Of a stretch of DNA of 64,000 nt, positions 39,701-51,800 are shown one piece after another. The notes beneath the pieces are model-generated. The model saw nothing but the letters and a program-made list of their open reading frames with translations, ran no database searches and was not told the DNA's origin. Where the stretch lies: contig NC_134434.1 in the NCBI RefSeq assembly GCF_030867145.1, forward strand, positions 9,920,001 through 9,984,000, in the 5' to 3' direction. Origin of the DNA: Opisthocomus hoazin. Lineage: Eukaryota > Chordata > Aves > Opisthocomiformes > Opisthocomidae. The translations under genes and the position numbers were made by a program. Numbering within the stretch: position 1 is the first letter of the stretch; the number at the start of each line of letters is the position of its first letter.

Positions 39701-42700
39701 AATAAATCCATAGGCGAGTATAGCAGGGGGGAGAGCATCTACTGCTGGGAAGTGGGCAGAGCTGAACAAGCATCCCCAGTATTCTTCAAAACAAAAACGT
39801 TGTAACTACCTTATGCAAAACATCCCAGAAATTACTGCAAAATTTTAACTTAAAAGAAGTCTCCACCCATACATAGAAATGTAAAATTTGTTTTAATGCT
39901 CATTTACTTCAGTGCCATATAATTTCTCAAAGTAGACAGCATACACTTTCTTAGGTGCCATAGTAACAGTGATATCTGTGTTTTGCCTACTCTAACATCT
40001 AGCTCCAATTTCACTATAAACCCTAAAAAAACTAGATAAATTAGCATTTCTTTTATATCCAGGAAAGATTAAGTCATTCATCTTTGCTCAGCTCCAAAGC
40101 AGACTACCTCTTCCATTAACAAAAATACCTATACTAACACATGCTCTTTGAAGAAGTTTTGTGTTTGGGTTTTTTTACTTACACCAGGTTACATACAACT
40201 ACCATACAGGAAATGCAATGCTTGTGGAAGAGTTTTCTAGAAACCATCAAGGTTCTGCACAGCAGGGCTGATGTATGTTTGAGCACATCCCATTTCCTTC
40301 CTAGAAATTATCAAGCCAAGACATCTTTGAGCAGACAGCAATTAATATTCAGCCAGAACTCCAGCAGGACTTGGTTAAGCACAAGGACATCACATGAGTC
40401 GCCTAAAGCCACCGTGAGCCATTCACTCTGTGCAGAACTGGAATATCCATATGGCCCACAGATGTCTAAAAAGACTCCCACCTGTCCCTCAGATCAGATC
40501 TCTGAGCTATTTCTAGCTCAGACACCGGAGTCTGCAGCCAGGCAAAAGTACTGACCAAAATTTGCTGCCTCTAAAGTTTCTCGCCTTCTCCTGCAAGGCG
40601 GTTCAGGCGAAGACCACACAAGCTGGCAGAAAGAGAAAGGGATACTTGGAAAGTGGATCTTTATATGAAGCTTAGCCACATGAGCCCTTCTTAAAACTGT
40701 AGTAATCTGTTATGTTCAGCAGGAAGGCTGGAAACCTCTGGGTATGTGTGCTACCCAAGAAGAAAAGCCAGAGCACACTTGAAGTTTTCCTTAACATCCT
40801 CCTCGAGATGGAACCAGCTGGAGTTTTCTGACACCAGCACTTGAGCTGAGCAGAGGACATGTAGCAACGAAAACAAGACGTGATTTACACATAACTTTCC
40901 TGACTGCCACGTACCACAGTAAGAAGTAAAAATCCATGAACACAGCTTCAAAGATGAAAAGCTGGGTGTTGAGATGTCATGAACACCTTGGGACACACAT
41001 CAGATACACAAATGTTGCTACACCTTCTCAGCAGCTATACAACTGTTACCCAACACCCTTACAGTCATGTTTAATTTTACCCCTCCGGCACATACAGAGA
41101 TGCCATAGCCACATCCATGATAAAAAGGTGCAAGGCCCAGCCTACGTTAATTGACTTAACCAAGTCCAATGACTTAACCAAGTCCAGTGAACAGGGGTCT
41201 GAATCCATCTGGAATGTCATCCACTAGGCCAGCACCTTTCCTATCCAGTTGCTTCTGTAACAGTGCCAGCACCAGCCTTTGTGCCATAAGACTTCCTCAC
41301 CCTACGCAACCAAACAACACAGGAGAAGCCCTTTTGAAGATTGCCACCTTCTTCTCAGCAGCAGCAAGACACATTGGCTTTAAAGGGTAAAAATAAACAA
41401 ACCAGAATCTCTGTTTCCTCAGTTTGTATATTCCGGCTTCTCTTCCAGCATTCTGGAGCCTTGCAAAGTCCCACCTGCTCTTCTGATCCCCACCACGTGC
41501 TTAGGCTTTCCACCACAAACAAATGGATTAGCTATATAATCTGCCAAACACACAGTTCTCAAGGCCCATACTGCCAGTTCCCCTGTTCACTGTATGGAAC
41601 AAACCCAACAGGAGCGCAAACGCTGCTTCTCATAGCACAGCCATCAGCATACCAGCAACTGAAGAACCTGTCCAAGACTTTTAACAATGATTTCTGGTTG
41701 TCTAAGGTACTGAATGTTCAAAATCTAGAACTGACAGATCAGTACATTTACCACCTGAAACAGCAGCCTGCATAGCAATTTCCACATAAGGAAGAGATTG
41801 GCTGCCCTATGAATTTGAGGCGTAGCCCCAACCCAAAAGATACAGACGTTTAAATTCAAATATTTTGGGTTTTATTTTTGGAAAGTACCTAGGCAACAGT
41901 CAGGATGAAAGAGATACCATACTGTGTTACTACAAACCCTCCTTCTACATAAATCCTTAGTTTCCCAATTTCTCAGGATGCGCTGTCTCCTTTTCGCACT
42001 CAATTTTCATGTTATTTTGTAACATAGAAAAACATTGCATGGCTGAGACTGAAATATCAGTACTTCACCAAATGATGATTCTTCACTCTACTAATGAATC
42101 TGAACATGTGTGCCAGATGCAGGAATTACGCACCCCCCCCCCCCAGTATCTAACAGTGTTAAAGGGGGAAATGACACCACTTGCCTTCTCACTTCGGCAA
42201 TTTTTGTAAAACTTGGTTTCATCTAGCATAAAAACCATTTTTGAGAAGGTTATCCAAGAAACACCAAAATTCATTCCAAAGTTCCTGAATTTTAAGAACA
42301 ATTTTAGCAGAAATATCTCCACCCCTTTCTTTGCAAAATCAAACTGGAACAAAAGATACACAGCCTACGGAAACCGTTTTGCAATGCATCTAAACACAGA
42401 AGTTATGTTACCATAACGTGCTATCAACAGATGAATTTTCCCAAATTACCGAAACAACAATGGATTTCCTTGTGTAGGAGAGGAGAGACTGTATGATGGG
42501 TCTGTTTTGTACTAGCGAAGTTGTTAAAATAAGAAATGTGGTAATTCAGGGAGGACAATGACCATAGTCATATGCTGCTCTGCAGCTGCTTGCCATTTAC
42601 GCTGATCCTGTGATCTCCATTTATAAAGGTCAGCAGTTGCTCTGAATCCACAGCTGAAATTAGGAGAAAGCGTCTCACCATCAGTTTGGTAACTAAGCTG

Positions 42701-45700
42701 AAAAAGTATCCCGTTAGAATATTGGGCAAATATAGCAAAGGTCTGGCCTGTCTGTTAGGCAGCAGAGGCCGAATCGGCTTCCAGCACGCAGCACGTCACC
42801 TCCGTCATGGCAGCGAGTCCAACCAAACGGGGAACGCATGGCTCCGTGCAACACAAGCACTTGCACACAACGGCTTTCAAAGGCTCACCCTCGTTTACCT
42901 TTCCTCTTTCATGACTCTGGGCTGCAAATTTTTTATTCAGAACTGCAATTCAACAGAATACTTCATGCGAGTAAGAACTGCAGAGTCAGGCCCCGCAGAG
43001 TATCAACTTCTTAACATTACTTAGTTTAAGATCTCAGGCATGCTATCTCATGCTATACCTCAACCTGAGAGGGGACACGGGGGGATCCGCAAAAGATCCT
43101 TATGAAGGACCCAGGGGGCTGGGGGCACAGACCAGGTCTGCAAGTAAAAATATATAAAAATCATTACTTCTGTGATATTTTCAAACACATAAATAAAAGA
43201 ATCAGCAAGTCAACATCACAATAAAAGCCCCAATCTGGATCACAACTGCCCCTAGAGTTTCTTAGTGATATTAACAGACTGATTAGTATCCATTATCATT
43301 AAATGGTATAATCAAATGCTCCAGCACTGAAATTCTCAAAAGACTGTTGATCACTCAAATAACATGAATTGTATCAGCATCCCTCTCATTACCACTATTT
43401 TATAATACTTCAATAGTATTTTGCTTGATAAACAAGGAAAAATGCGAAGCAGTTTTCTGACCTTTTACTGACAGGGAATCTAAAGACACAAGAAAAGGTC
43501 TAAGGTGGGCAGAAGGAACCATCCCTTTAACTGGAAAACACACTTGTCTGCCAGAGGCCACTATCAAACATGCAACCTTCCAAGTGATATCCAGGAACAG
43601 CACGTCAGTAAAAAGCCTCCTCTTTCTGCAGAGTTGTGGCTCAAAAAGCTTCATTTCTCTAGCAGGCACTGCTGACATGGTCTTCTCATAAAAGTTCTTT
43701 CTAATAGAAAGAGTAAATTTATCATTTTCATTTTAGCTGTTACTTAAAACCTTTTGTATCAGCCAGCAAAACACAAGGGAATGTACATTTGAGAAGACCA
43801 ATAAGGAAGTTAGAAAAGACTAATGCATTGAAGAATAAGAAAAAATGTGGGCAGAGACAAAGAGGAAAAGGAAGCTAGAGAACTGAAGACTAAGTGAATG
43901 AGAAGATAAGAAAACATACACTGAAGATGCAGAGGGACTGCGTGCATTTTCTGGTTGGGAGGGGGTGTTCTCCCTCCAATGCCAAAGACATTTAAGTGAA
44001 ATAAGTACAGAAATCTACAGAAGCACACACCACCCAGCACGACAGCATTTTTTTCTTTCACACTGCAAAGGAACAGTCTGGGGGGAGACAATATGAATGT
44101 TCAGGTATTTCAGCAACTGCTGAGGGGAATTTTCCACTAGTTCTTGAAACCAGGGAAATGCCAACTTCTCAAACAATGTTTACATGGGGAATGCACACGT
44201 ACTCCTACAAAAATAGCTTGACAGCAGTTTGGCAGAATCCCAACTGCTAGAGGCCCAAAAAGGGATCTTACAGCCTTTATCATAATGGCATGAAAGCAGG
44301 GCAGGCCAGAATACAAGACCAACAAGTTCTGAAAAGAGTATCTTCACGCAAGAGCATCAAGCTTGATTTTCCTATATTCACATGAATTTTGTTACAGATG
44401 AATCTTTATCTCATTTTTCAGAGGATCTAACTGTCCAGTGCTCATTTTGACAAATAGAAAACAGTTGTATGGAGTGGGAATAATAACTTGCAATCTGCTA
44501 AATCATATTACATTATTTTCCACTCTAATATGGGCACTGAGCTGGTTTTTAAACTCCTGAAGCATTAAAAAGCTCTTTTATAGGGCTTTACATACTAAGG
44601 ACAATTACGCTGTGTGTTAATGAGCGCAAGAAATACTTCTCAGGTCATACAAAACATGAACCTAAATTCATACAGACTCCTCTGCACAGTTCATTTCTTG
44701 CCTACAGCCAGTCTCATAAAATCTATTTCCTGAATAAAAGCATTATAGTTTAAAGTTCCTTTATTCTGAGTAACAGCTAACATCTCAAAGACCCTGCTTA
44801 ACACCAGCCAACAACGAATATCAGGATCTTTACCAGCTTTCAAATACCGAGGCAAGTTTATATGCAGGGTCTCAGCACCCAATTAACAAGGACAGAACTG
44901 AAAGTCTGTGGAGATTTCTACATGTAAGCAGCAGGTAAACCAATTGGGCAGACAGGAGTGTTCAGTTTGAGTTCATAACAGCAAATAAAGACCACAACTC
45001 ATACCATTCCAGAAACAAAAAAGGGAACCCCAAGGTAGCATCAGGGCTAGGCATGCAATTGCTGCCTCTATACAGCAAAAGTTGGCTTTTGTACCCCATT
45101 TCTCTAACTTTTCAGTTACCTAAATATACATGAGATTAGCTATCAATACATTACAGATTCTACAGCATATAACCAATACTGTATGAATTTAAATTCATGC
45201 AACCTTTGTGTTGTTACACAACTGGAGATGCACCTTCAGAAAGCTCAGGATGGATTTAGTATTTAGATGAATACAAGAAAGCATTCACAAATACTCTGAT
45301 AAGCAAGCGATATCAAGTGAAGGTTGCACCACCACCATCCTGAAATGCTTCTGCTGCAGATTGGAAGCTAATAGGTGCTTTACTGTTCTGAATTCTGCAA
45401 TGCAGAAAATATTGTCTTTATTCATCAAAAACAGAGGAGAGGCAGGACAGGGACAAGCAAGAAGCACAAAGCCACTAAACTAACTGAGCGGTTGTACGGA
45501 TCACAGCTGGGCAGACAGCCATGTTTCAGACATAGGAAGCAACAGCAGCCTGCAGTACCTGAACAAGAAGTGGAGATGGGGAAGGGTAAAGAGGAGGGAG
45601 GATAAAATTTCTAAGAGCTTGATTTAAAACCTAATTTTCACGCAGACGTTTTACTGAACTATTAATACGTATTATACTATATAGTACAATATTGAAGACA

Positions 45701-47894
45701 GCAGCTTGCAGAACCAAAGACACCATTACCCATGAGTACAGCCCTTTCACCACTCATTCCTCCTCCCATTCTAATTAGCCAACGTTTTGGGAGAATCCGT
45801 ATGCTCTCCAACTACCTATGCTTTACTTGAACACAACGCTTCTGAATCTCCTTAGACTGAACAGACCAGACAGACAAATTACTGCCTAGACAGTAAAATA
45901 CCCCAGAAACAAAATACTTCTCCCAAGATGCAGCTTCCAGCACCAATGTTATTCTACACACTACACTCTGACACTACTTCTCGCAGCAGTTCAGCTGGAT
46001 CATTTCAAATCCATCAGCAAAACCATCTGCCCTTTTTCTTTTGAAACAATTCTGTTTTTCTACTAATCCTTAAGGACACTGAAGTCTTACATACTCTTGG
46101 CTGCTAAATCATTTGTGCCCCTGCCAAAGCCACCTGACCCTAAACCAACACTCTGTTTACAAATGGGGATAATTCAGCTCATTTACACCTTCAGAATAAA
46201 TTTAGTTTACTACGTCTACCCAAAATAATGCAGACACACACACATAAAAAGTGCCATGATCTCACCTTCAGTATTTCAGGTTCTTTGATGTCTAGAGCTC
46301 CTGTATCCCATTGCTTTTTCACACTTCTATGCAATTTGAGATATTCATGAGTACGTGGAGTAAGAAGCCAAATCACACAGATAGCTATCATAAATCCAAG
46401 GGCCATTCCAAATAAAAGTCCACTTAAGTAGCCAGGGAGAGGGATAATAAAGTAAGCATAGACCAACAGCGTTAAGAAGTACAAAGTTTTCACTGGTATT
46501 TTAGGCTGTTGCACACACAGATTATTTTCATCTTCACTACTGAGCATAGTACCGTTTTCCTCAGTCACGTCAGGATCCAGCAAAGTTTCAGCAGGTTTAT
46601 CAGTTTTGCTTTCATCCTCTAGCAAGGAAAAGTCTTCAGCATACAGTTCACAAAACTCCTCATCCTCTCTGCTTGCTAGTGCAGACAAGGAACATTTTTC
46701 AAGTACGAGTGAAGTTTTCGAACTCACGTCCTTTGTGCTTGCAGACTGAGAGCTTTTGGTCTCTGTCTCTTTTGCAGGTTCCTCAGCCGCTTTTGACTGA
46801 TCGTTCTTATTCAGGTTAGAGTCACTTCCATACAAGTCTCCTTCAGAATCACATTCTTCTTCCTTAATGCTGTAGTTGTTATTGCTTTCCAAATGGCCAT
46901 TCAAACTGGAAAGGTTTGAGAGTTCTGAAGCACTTGAAGATAAGGCTTTGGGCCTGTGGCTACTACTTTCATCACCCATAATTTTACTGAGCAGCTGAAA
47001 AGGCTCATATATTACTTCAGAAAGGCGTCTTTTAGTATCTTCAATTTTAGCCTCCATTTCAGGTACTTTAAAAAAGGAACGAGTGTCAGAGGGAGATGTT
47101 AATGGAGAAGAGGGTGCAGTTTTAGAATCACCACCTGTAGCTCGAGGTTGAGTGAACTGTTTGAACAGATGCAAGTTCAGCTTCGAGTCGGGTGGCCTGT
47201 AAGACACAGCTTCAGATTCTTGTTTAGAAGTGTCTGTAGACAGAGATTTCACTAAGGTTTTCATTAACTGCCTATGTCTCATTGGCGGGGTGGGTTCTTT
47301 TGGTTCCACATCTGTTGAAAGGGACTTGACTAAACCCTTAAAAGGCTTTGAACTAGAAACTGTGGATGATCCACTAGCGCAGACAACTGATCTGGAAGGG
47401 GATGAGGATGGGGAAGACGACAGGCTGGATTTCTGTTCCACAGGTGGTGGTGCACCTGATAAGCTAACTGTATGACATGAGTGTGATGATGGAGACAGGA
47501 CTAGTGGCACTGCACTGAATATCTGGGATGTGGAAGGAGAATCCAACAGCTTTACAGTCTCTGCAGTTGGCAGAACTGCAGGCGATGAGGACAGCAATGA
47601 TGCAGAGTTGGCCATGTTAAGCGAGGTAGCTGGACCAGAAAAATCATGGCCGGTATGCTCAAAGCAGAGGTCTTCCTTGGCTTCAAGTGCTGTTACAATG
47701 CTTTGGTCATCTAGTTCCTCATCAAGAAACTCCTTAAACTCCTCTTCCTCCTCTTCTTCCTCCTTCCCAAATGCAGAGAAATGAATAGTGATGGTTTCTT
47801 GGGAGACAGATCGTTGGACCTGCACTTTTGGTGCTGACTGCTTTGAGGACATTTCACCAGTTTTCTCTGCATGGCTACTGTTCTGACTTGTCAT
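18580..47894 (-). CDS. TEX2: TEX2, SMP-domain lipid-transfer protein of the ER (spliced, 11 coding exons)
   Basis: The coding sequence joins eleven minus-strand exons from 47894 to 18580. All have GT-AG introns and matching phases, totalling 3375 bp and 1124 residues, close to the human protein (about 1127). TEX2 is an integral ER membrane protein with a tubular lipid-binding SMP domain, related to yeast Nvj2, that works at ER contacts with other organelles. Layout: disordered Ser-rich N-terminus with an acidic Glu run (residues 45-52); two adjacent hydrophobic segments (about 470-490 and 491-512) likely inserting as a hairpin; a split PH-like region (about 544-710, with YLFGRTGREKEEWFRRF); a Ser-rich linker; and the SMP domain (about 810-1090). 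The start is chosen because it matches the known N-terminus (MTS..HAEKT) and the next upstream feature is a splice acceptor. The first untranslated exon was not found. Confidence 0.96.
18703..19551 (-). other. TEX2: TEX2 intron 10
   Basis: 849 bp between the GTGCG donor of exon 10 and the acceptor of exon 11. AT-rich; no other feature seen. Confidence 0.9.
19552..19672 (-). CDS. TEX2: TEX2 coding exon 10
   Basis: 121 bp encoding YGFRRPPHLELKARPKLGER and the following segment to KLEQEFQ. It is the C-terminal part of the SMP domain. The first base completes the Trp codon from exon 9, and the exon ends in phase 0. Confidence 0.95.
19902..20111 (-). CDS. TEX2: TEX2 coding exon 9
   Basis: 210 bp encoding YVGGHRTSKIMRIVDKITKS through INIPPPPTDRIW. 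It is the core of the SMP lipid-binding domain, including the conserved PPPPTDR motif. The preceding intron 8 and following intron 9 (229 bp) have GT-AG ends. Confidence 0.96.
20888..20919. repeat. A-rich low-complexity tract
   Basis: Nearly pure A with scattered G on plus, within TEX2 intron 8. Confidence 0.9.
21570..21606. repeat. Purine (A/G) low-complexity tract
   Basis: A14 followed by AAAG/GGAAG units on plus, within TEX2 intron 8. In the transcript sense it is a polypyrimidine tract. Confidence 0.85.
22166..22288 (-). CDS. TEX2: TEX2 coding exon 8
   Basis: 123 bp encoding RPRAYCLADSDEESSSAGSS then an acidic stretch to PGAEG. This is the variable acidic loop inserted in the SMP region. 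The acceptor has two consecutive TTTCAG copies. Using the first keeps the frame and gives GFRPRA at the junction, where mammals have GCRPRA. Confidence 0.94.
22289..26652 (-). other. TEX2: TEX2 intron 7
   Basis: 4364 bp between the GTAAGG donor of exon 7 and the exon 8 acceptor. A 61-codon minus ORF at 22334-22519 has splice-like edges but would introduce a stop in the TEX2 frame. Nothing else recognised. Confidence 0.85.
26653..26785 (-). CDS. TEX2: TEX2 coding exon 7
   Basis: 133 bp encoding LWIDLEMSYNGSFLMTLETK and onward to EIGREG, a central SMP-domain beta-sheet segment. Acceptor TTTTAG, donor GTAAGG, phases 1 in and 2 out as required by neighbours. Confidence 0.95.
26786..31481 (-). 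other. TEX2: TEX2 intron 6
   Basis: 4696 bp, AT-rich. A slightly GC-richer patch at 30000-30250 holds overlapping ORFs of about 100 codons on both strands with no recognisable similarity. No gene called. Confidence 0.85.
31482..31581 (-). CDS. TEX2: TEX2 coding exon 6
   Basis: 100 bp encoding LPYFMNELTLTELDMGIAVP then KILQAFKPAVDHRG. This is the strongly conserved SMP segment, with the MNELTLTELDMG motif typical of SMP lipid-transfer domains. Donor GTAAAA is a weaker version of the consensus. Confidence 0.96.
31582..32998 (-). other. TEX2: TEX2 intron 5
   Basis: 1417 bp. A short CR1-3'-end-like snippet (CAATGGTTTGGGT near 32078) may be an old remnant, but too little matches to call it. No gene seen. 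Confidence 0.85.
32999..33148 (-). CDS. TEX2: TEX2 coding exon 5
   Basis: 150 bp, 50 codons, encoding an acidic EAEEEEQEA segment then WVNALLGRIFWDFLGEKYW and KIQMKLSKIK. It opens the SMP domain; the NALLGRIFWD helix is its characteristic entry. Phase 0 both ends. Confidence 0.96.
33149..35228 (-). other. TEX2: TEX2 intron 4
   Basis: 2080 bp. Around 34330-34395 there is a degenerate doubled unit containing TTTATTAAGAGC twice (near 34346 and 34380). Otherwise nothing recognised. Confidence 0.85.
35229..35476 (-). CDS. TEX2: TEX2 coding exon 4
   Basis: 248 bp encoding ILPTHSRSDSQAGVLTHSRS and onward to SSPTAVKK. This is a Ser-rich linker containing the conserved NVRQKMLLDYSIYM block. It joins the PH-like region to the SMP domain. 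Donor GTAATA, acceptor TTTAG. Confidence 0.95.
35477..36647 (-). other. TEX2: TEX2 intron 3
   Basis: 1171 bp, AT-rich. A 129-codon minus ORF (36113-36502) is hydrophobic but unrecognised and lacks splice-consistent ends; treated as chance. Confidence 0.85.
36648..36984 (-). CDS. TEX2: TEX2 coding exon 3
   Basis: 337 bp encoding ISLVPKSLARKRIWNKKYPI, a lysine/glutamate-rich loop, then QVLYLFGRTGREKEEWFRRF. It forms the second half of the split PH-like region; the EKEEWFRRF helix is its C-terminal helix. Phase 0 in, 1 out. Confidence 0.96.
36985..38599 (-). other. TEX2: TEX2 intron 2 (between coding exons 2 and 3)
   Basis: 1615 bp with standard GT-AG ends. No other feature recognised. Confidence 0.85.
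38600..38800 (-). CDS. TEX2: TEX2 coding exon 2
   Basis: 201 bp, 67 codons, encoding GWMNEIYNYDPETYHATLTH and onward to KIYELTESK. It is the first half of the PH-like region just after the membrane hairpin. Donor GTGAGT, acceptor CTCTAG, phase 0 both ends. Confidence 0.96.
41152..41187. repeat. 18-bp tandem duplication
   Basis: TGACTTAACCAAGTCCAA is followed directly by the same unit with G as its last base. A recent local slippage duplication within a TEX2 intron. Confidence 0.9.
42133..42144. repeat. C12 homopolymer
   Basis: Run of 12 C on plus within a TEX2 intron. Confidence 0.9.
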
Positions 47895-47920
47895 TGCAGG
47901 TCCCAGAGATGTGTCAGAGT
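46266..47920 (-). CDS. TEX2: TEX2 coding exon 1 (large N-terminal exon with short 5' UTR part)
   Basis: The ATG at 47894-47892 opens 543 codons to the donor GTGAGATC at 46265-46258; bases 47895-47920 are 5' UTR after the acceptor TTCTTCACAG. It encodes the disordered Ser/Pro-rich N-terminus with an acidic run at residues 45-52, the conserved SDTRSFFKVPEMEAKIEDTK and LSEVIYEPFQLLSKI blocks, and two hydrophobic segments at about 470-512 ending ICVIWLL. It closes with DIKEPEILK, exactly where the mammalian exon ends. The raw ORF extends 24 codons further, to 46191, but that part is intron. Confidence 0.96.
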
Positions 47921-48790
47921 CTGTGAAGAAAATGTAATATTATGTTAAATGCATTCTTTTCCTCCTGCAAACAACCCTTATTTTCAAGCACTCAGCCAAA
48001 CACAAGAGACAGGTTATACACAACAGGTCAGTCAGCTGACAATTAAAATAATCTGGATACTATATCTCACTGGATTAAAGCTGTCTAGTCAAATTATGGA
48101 CTCTTATTAAAGAAACTGACTGTAGACTTATTTAATTGCATAAAACTTATCTATATTTTAGTTTATACCCCCTTCACATCTGCTTAGCTACCGCTAAGCT
48201 CAAAAAGAGACACAGAGAAAAACATGCTTTGGATAACTGGCAATCATGGATAGGCATGAAGAGCATCACCAGACCCTCTCAGATGATCTTGATAGAAGAA
48301 TGTGACACAATTTTAGCTAGTAAAAAAAGAAAAACCAACCACCCACACAACAAAAAAAACAAGAAGCAGATGATACTAATGCTCAAAATTACAGATCCAG
48401 GCTACTGTTTGCCAGTTAACAAATTTCCACACAGCACAAAATGGCAATACTAAGAAGTGCCGCGCTCTTAAAATTGCCTTCAAGTGTTGTGAAATTATAG
48501 TTCATCTCTGACGCGCGACCTTCCTATTTTCCCCACTTCTGAGTTCCAGAAGTCCCATCACACCTCAACACACTGAAATTCTTCACTCCTAACTCTTAGC
48601 TCCTTCTACATACAATGATTAATGCTTTCTATTTCTTTTAAATAAAGCAAATTTGAAACTCAAAGTAAGGTCAGAAATACGTCTTTATGTGTGGGACAGT
48701 ACCTTCTCCTGTATACCTGTTTGAACTGGTCTATAGGAAGTAGAGATTTAAATTGTAATTTATCATGTGTGTTACCATGTTTTATAGTTC

Positions 48791-48842
48791 AACTTGACCT
48801 TAAGGGTCTTTTCGAACCTAAATGATTCTAATTCTACATAGT
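48791..48842 (+). mobile_element. Degenerate CR1 LINE 3' tail (plus orientation)
   Basis: CTTGACCTTAAGGGTC, then TTCGAACCTAAATGATTCTA, matches the CR1 3' end pattern (GACC..GGTC-TTCCAACCTAAATGATTCT) with several changes. Only the tail is recognisable; an older copy. Confidence 0.6.
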
Positions 48843-51800
48843 CTTTGTCTTTGCAGGTTTTGCAAACTATGGACAAATGATCAGCATACACAATAGTCCA
48901 ATAAGTGCAGGCAAAACAAAGCAGAATTGCACAGAACTTAATTTTAAAAGTTATCCTCTTGAATTCCCAGACTAGACATCCTTCATAAATGTATTTTAGC
49001 AGAATCCCAATACAGAAAGATGAAGTAGCTTCAAACATTTCAGTAATGGACAGTATCAAACTAACTGTTGTCAGAAAGACACAAGTCAGACTTCCGCAGA
49101 TACAGCATGTTTGACATCCACCTCAGACAATGTACATACCCAAAGCACGCACTACTGCAAGCAGTTGTGCTGTAAGAGTGTGTAAGCACATTTCAGTAGG
49201 GGCAACCATTCTTCTCACTGACAGATCGATAGTGGTTTTTGAAAGTACCAATCTCTGAGCAGATTGGTGCACGCAGGCTGCAATAGACACACTAACATAC
49301 CCGCCTTTTACATCAATTATATCTACACGTTATTTCAAGCATTTTATTGACCCATGAAAGTGAACTTAGCGTATCTTTACACGGCGAGGAAATGTCACAC
49401 ATTTAAACCACGGCACTGGTGACCACGCACAAAGATGGATCGCGAATTACAAGAGTGGCTCTGCCTTTCCGTCTGTGAGGCAGCACTTCATCTTCGTTGT
49501 CAAGGCAGCAAGTTTACCACTTCAGTAACTGAATTATTTTTCAGAAGCTGTTAAAATGCTGTAATCAAACTGTCAAGCCGAATTAATGAGAGGCCTTTGC
49601 TGATGTTTAAAGAGCAGTTTGGAAGAATGATGATGTGGTAGTGAAGAAATGTGCACTTCACAGACAGTCATGCTGTCAGATTGTGTTATCCAGCAAGCCA
49701 GTGCCACCTGTTTGCCATCACCCTCCTACTGAAGGGTGTAGTCCTTTATACTTGCTAATGGACCTGTTCATGAAAACATTTTTTAAACCTGACCGTAAAA
49801 TGAGCTGGGTTAAACATTTCAAAATAGCAGATCGTTGCTACCCTGCTTATCCAGTAATGCTGGAACAGAAGCGAGTATCTGTCCACAACTTCCTACTCAC
49901 TACAGTTGTCCATTTTATGGCTCCTGCATTGTGGACTAGTTTATTCCTTGCTGCTTCTAGCATTGGTGTGCTTCCCAACCAGGTTCTACAGAAGGAGCCA
50001 GACTCTATGCTGCTTCATGCAAAGCCTCCACAGAAATTTTCATTTCGTTTTCAGTCCCAGTTCTGTTGTATACATCAGGGAGCCAGTTTGGGTTCGAAGA
50101 ACCAAAAGAAGCTTTCAGAACCTAGTCATGCTTTCACTTGACACCTAATCATTTTTCTGACAAACTGCATAAGAGACAAAATTCTGTCTCAAGATCAGGT
50201 TCTGGCTTCAGCTTTTATCATGGAACTGTTTTCTTCTGTCCTCCCCAAAATCCATCTGACATATCAAAGAAGCAGCATTAAATGCAGAACTCGCTTTCAG
50301 TGATGGAGGTGTAACCTCCAGCCCACTGCGGACTCAGCATATCGTTACCTTTTTTGCCACGTTTGTAGGTCGTTATTTACCCCAATATTAAGAACTCTCA
50401 GTTTTTCAGAAGTTTAGATAAGCATTTATCAGTCCTATCTATATATAACTTGGTGAGTGTTACAGTTGGTAAGAAAGTTGGTCTTTCACTTCCCTGTTGG
50501 ATTAGCATACTTGGGAACCAGTAGCACACAGAACCCACGCTTCCTATGGACACAGTTCCATTTCACGTAGTTCAAACTGCAAATTTCCCTATTTTTTGGA
50601 CAAACACACGCAAATCTATTTTGGGGAGGGGGAACAAAAAAAACCCAACTACTACTGGACAAGATATGTATCCAACTCTGTTTGCATTTCCCCAGTGCTG
50701 GACCATCAGCTATCGCACACCTCTCACATTTTGTATGAGTCGTGAAATTGCAAGACTAGGAAACCAAAATTTGAAAGTACACAAAACCCTACATGTCTTC
50801 CAGGTCATGGAGTCACTACAACACTATACACTAAGGAAGGAAAAAACAAAAGAAAACCACGGAAGACTGCACTTGCACACGATGCTGGTGGCATCAGCTT
50901 GAAATGTCCAACCCTTTCAGAACTAACCGTTTATCAATAATCCAGCAACACAGGACAAAAATATTAATGACTCCCCCACCCTCAAATAATATTTCTAGTG
51001 TGTTATTTCTGATTAGCTAGAAATTCATGGTTTTGGTTAGCTCTTTAGCACACTATGTTTACACTGTACAGTTAATTACCTTGTGTTTAAACACCAGTTG
51101 CCATGTTGTGCTAATGCAGTGCTAATTACCTGAAACAGATGAAGTTTACTTGCACACACCAAATGTACTGCAAAAAGATTTTACTGCTTACTGAACAAGG
51201 AAGATTTTTTTTACATCATGTTTAACTAGTTCACACAGAAAGGAAGGAAATTCTTGGTTAGCTGGTATTTGCCTGCCCTTAAACATGTTACTGTACCATG
51301 AATTATGTCCTACAAAAGCACATTCTTAAATCAGCACTATCAACAGAGCAGCAGCAGAACATTAACATAACCCAACTGCTTGCGCTTTGGGATCCTCAGC
51401 CCATGACTTACATGATAACTGTAGCATCCTGTGCACTCAACATCTGGCCCAAGTGATATGTCAGTTGAGGGGAGTGGTTTCCAGGAACAACCGTTTCCAT
51501 TTGGGCAAAGAATCATTTTTAGCCTTCTTTGATATTGCTGGAACTTTCTAAATCAACCCTGTTTATAGGTTGGTTTTGCTACAAGGCAGTTCATGCTTTT
51601 CCCAATCACAGCTATTAAAAGCTGTATCTTGTATCAAATTCTCCAAGAGTTCATACATTAAAAAAACCAGCGTACAATACAGGAGAAATATTGTAATGCT
51701 ATCTACTGAAGAGAACACACATGTTTTGGCCAACAGCAGATATTTCATTACAGGCATCCTGAATATCAATTGGGATTGCAACAGCAGTGCTCTTTCTACA

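Larger units (their letters stand above)
38801..46265 (-). other. TEX2: TEX2 intron 1 of the coding region (7.5 kb)
   Basis: 7465 bp between the large first coding exon and coding exon 2. Contents seen: a GC-richer patch at 39060-39200, an 18-bp tandem duplication at 41152-41187, a 12-base C run at 42133-42144, and a GC patch near 43070-43140. ORFs up to 144 codons on plus (41341-41775) are unrecognised. No gene called. Confidence 0.85.

Noticed and set aside
46191-46265. 24 extra codons at the end of the large TEX2 ORF
   Set aside because: They lie after a good GTGAGA donor, and the conserved protein continues in the exon at 38600-38800.
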